A stretch of 64,000 bases of DNA. Origin: Paracoccus saliphilus. GTDB taxonomy: Bacteria; Pseudomonadota; Alphaproteobacteria; Rhodobacterales; Rhodobacteraceae. A program made the translations under genes and the position numbers. This document shows positions 63,195 to 64,000 of the stretch, piece by piece. The notes beneath the pieces were generated by a model. It worked only from the letters and a program-made list of their open reading frames with translations. It ran no database searches and was not told where the DNA came from. The stretch lies in NCBI GenBank assembly GCA_003255745.1, contig QKYL01000001.1, positions 1 to 64,000 on the forward strand, read 5' to 3'. Position 1 is the stretch's first letter. Every line of letters begins with the position of its first letter.

Positions 63195-63575
63195 TGCCGC
63201 CATCGCCGGATCTCTTTAACCCTCTCCCTTGCGCAGCCATGTCCAAGCCGTGCGCGCCATGCGATTGGCCACCGCCACCAGCATCGGCGGCTTGCGGGCC
63301 AACATCCGGGCAAGCCAGGAGCCATGAGGTGCGCCTTTGCGTGCCGCCCATCGCACTTCGTGGCCGAGATCGCCGAGCGCTCCCCCAGTGATGTGCACTG
63401 GCGCAAGCCTCCATAGCCGCCACGCAAGGCGCCTGTGCCGCCATGAACTTCAGCAGCTGCGCCCGCGACAGCTTCCGGCGAGAGACCATCGCCCAATTAG
63501 CTGCAGCGCCATGCGCCTGAAACATGTTCTTGGCCAGATCCAGGTCGATGATGCCAACCTCTTCGATGGACGCCC
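63195..63575 (-). pseudogene. IS110-family transposase, internally deleted and frameshifted
   Basis: The minus strand encodes the N-terminus of an IS110 transposase (EEVGIIDLDLAKNMFQAHGA, RRKLSRAQLLKFMAAQ, CVAAMEACASAHHWG). A frameshift occurs at the GGGGG run near 63385. The new frame continues LGDLGHEVR and then jumps to the normal C-terminus (GSWLARMLARKPPMLVAVAN, RMARTAWTWL) before a stop. About 250 central residues, including most of the DEDD catalytic core, are missing, and the start codon has become ATC. The element cannot move. Confidence 0.85.
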
Positions 63576-63718
63576 CGTTTCGTAGCGGTGCTTCAACACC
63601 CACCACCATGGCACATTCGATGCCGCTGGGGGGCGCCCAGCCCATCGCTTACGGCGACCGCCGGATTTCCATGCCGGCGGGACTTGAAAACACTTCCTGC
63701 ATGCGGCAATCGGGCGGC

Positions 63719-64000
63719 ATGAGCAACACACCCCCCTCTGCTTTCGATCCGAACCCGCCCCGGCGCAACTTCTATGGCCGCCGTCACGGCAAAACCCTGC
63801 GGCAGAGCCAGAAGGGTTACCTGTCCGAGGACTTGGGCGACCTGCGTCCGCGTGGCATTACAGTCGAAGACAATCCCGAACGCAGGCCCATTGATCCGCA
63901 GGCGATCTTCGGCGACGACCGGCCCGTCTGGCTGGAAGTCGGGTTTGGCGGCGGCGAGCACATGGTGCATATGGCCCGCACATATCCCGGGATCGGGATC
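63719..64000 (+). CDS. trmB: tRNA (guanine-N7-)-methyltransferase, N-terminal part, cut by window edge
   Basis: The open frame runs off the right edge after 94 residues. The text matches the N-terminus of TrmB, which makes 7-methylguanosine at position 46 of tRNA: PPRRNFYGRRHGKTLRQSQ, YLSEDLGDL, then the S-adenosylmethionine site PVWLEVGFGGGEHMVHMA. The ATG at 63719 gives a usual N-terminus; an in-frame ATG at 63701 adds six residues (MRQSGG), and neither has a strong ribosome-binding site. It begins about 145 bases beyond the IS110 remnant, which is oriented away from it. Confidence 0.93.
   Translation, partial: MSNTPPSAFDPNPPRRNFYGRRHGKTLRQSQKGYLSEDLGDLRPRGITVEDNPERRPIDPQAIFGDDRPVWLEVGFGGGEHMVHMARTYPGIGI

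Overview
The window comes from a high-GC alphaproteobacterium of the Rhodobacteraceae, most like Paracoccus. The evidence is a complete 14-gene nuo (NDH-1) cluster with small extra genes inserted at the places typical of that family, NuoE cluster cysteines at positions 96/101/137/141, a GAAC-N7-GAAC SOS box at uvrA, and a family-typical GC-rich hairpin repeat ending in a TATTT motif. Almost every stretch is coding and operons are tightly packed, with many ATGA or TGATG stop/start overlaps. The only stable RNA gene seen is one tRNA-Gly(GCC).

Layout. 1-560: decayed IS5-family insertion sequence. 643-7054: tripartite RND efflux operon (outer-membrane lipoprotein, HAE1 pump, adaptor; minus strand) with a divergent TetR regulator and a palindromic operator between them. 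7062-18999: carbohydrate locus with a LacI regulator, two cytoplasmic enzymes (TIM-barrel isomerase, Gfo/Idh/MocA oxidoreductase), a ribose-type ABC importer, and a second operon with an exported TIM-barrel isomerase, a GMC dehydrogenase, its Tat-carrying small subunit and a DUF1080 protein. A third exported TIM-barrel protein lies convergent. Five near-identical 14-bp LacI-type sites lie in the three control regions. 19235-24182: Pit phosphate transporter, an alpha/beta hydrolase and fabA-fabB-fabI. 24288-33257: two unknown genes, infC (apparent AUA start), dut, a membrane-anchored MoeB-like protein, an M3 peptidase, an SH3 protein, a 2-hydroxyacid dehydrogenase and an MFS transporter. 33430-35350: panC-panB and tRNA-Gly. 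35504-41996: uvrA, divergent from pyruvate carboxylase. 42274-62845: nuoABCDE-x-x-F-x-G-x-H-x-I-x-JKLMN, then birA, coaX and rnj in one long array. 62856-64000: repeat hairpin, internally deleted IS110-family transposase, and the start of trmB running off the edge.

How the genes work together. The most interesting part is the carbohydrate locus. A dehydrogenase of the glucoside-3-dehydrogenase type, a DUF1080 protein (a family recently linked to cleavage of 3-keto-glycosides) and two exported sugar isomerase-like proteins appear to work in the periplasm. The ABC importer and two cytoplasmic enzymes would take up and process the products. The shared operator suggests one regulon controlled by the LacI protein. 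The substrate cannot be read from the sequence. The nuo segment is respiratory core, with five accessory genes of unknown role between subunit genes. panB, panC and coaX supply three steps of coenzyme A synthesis.
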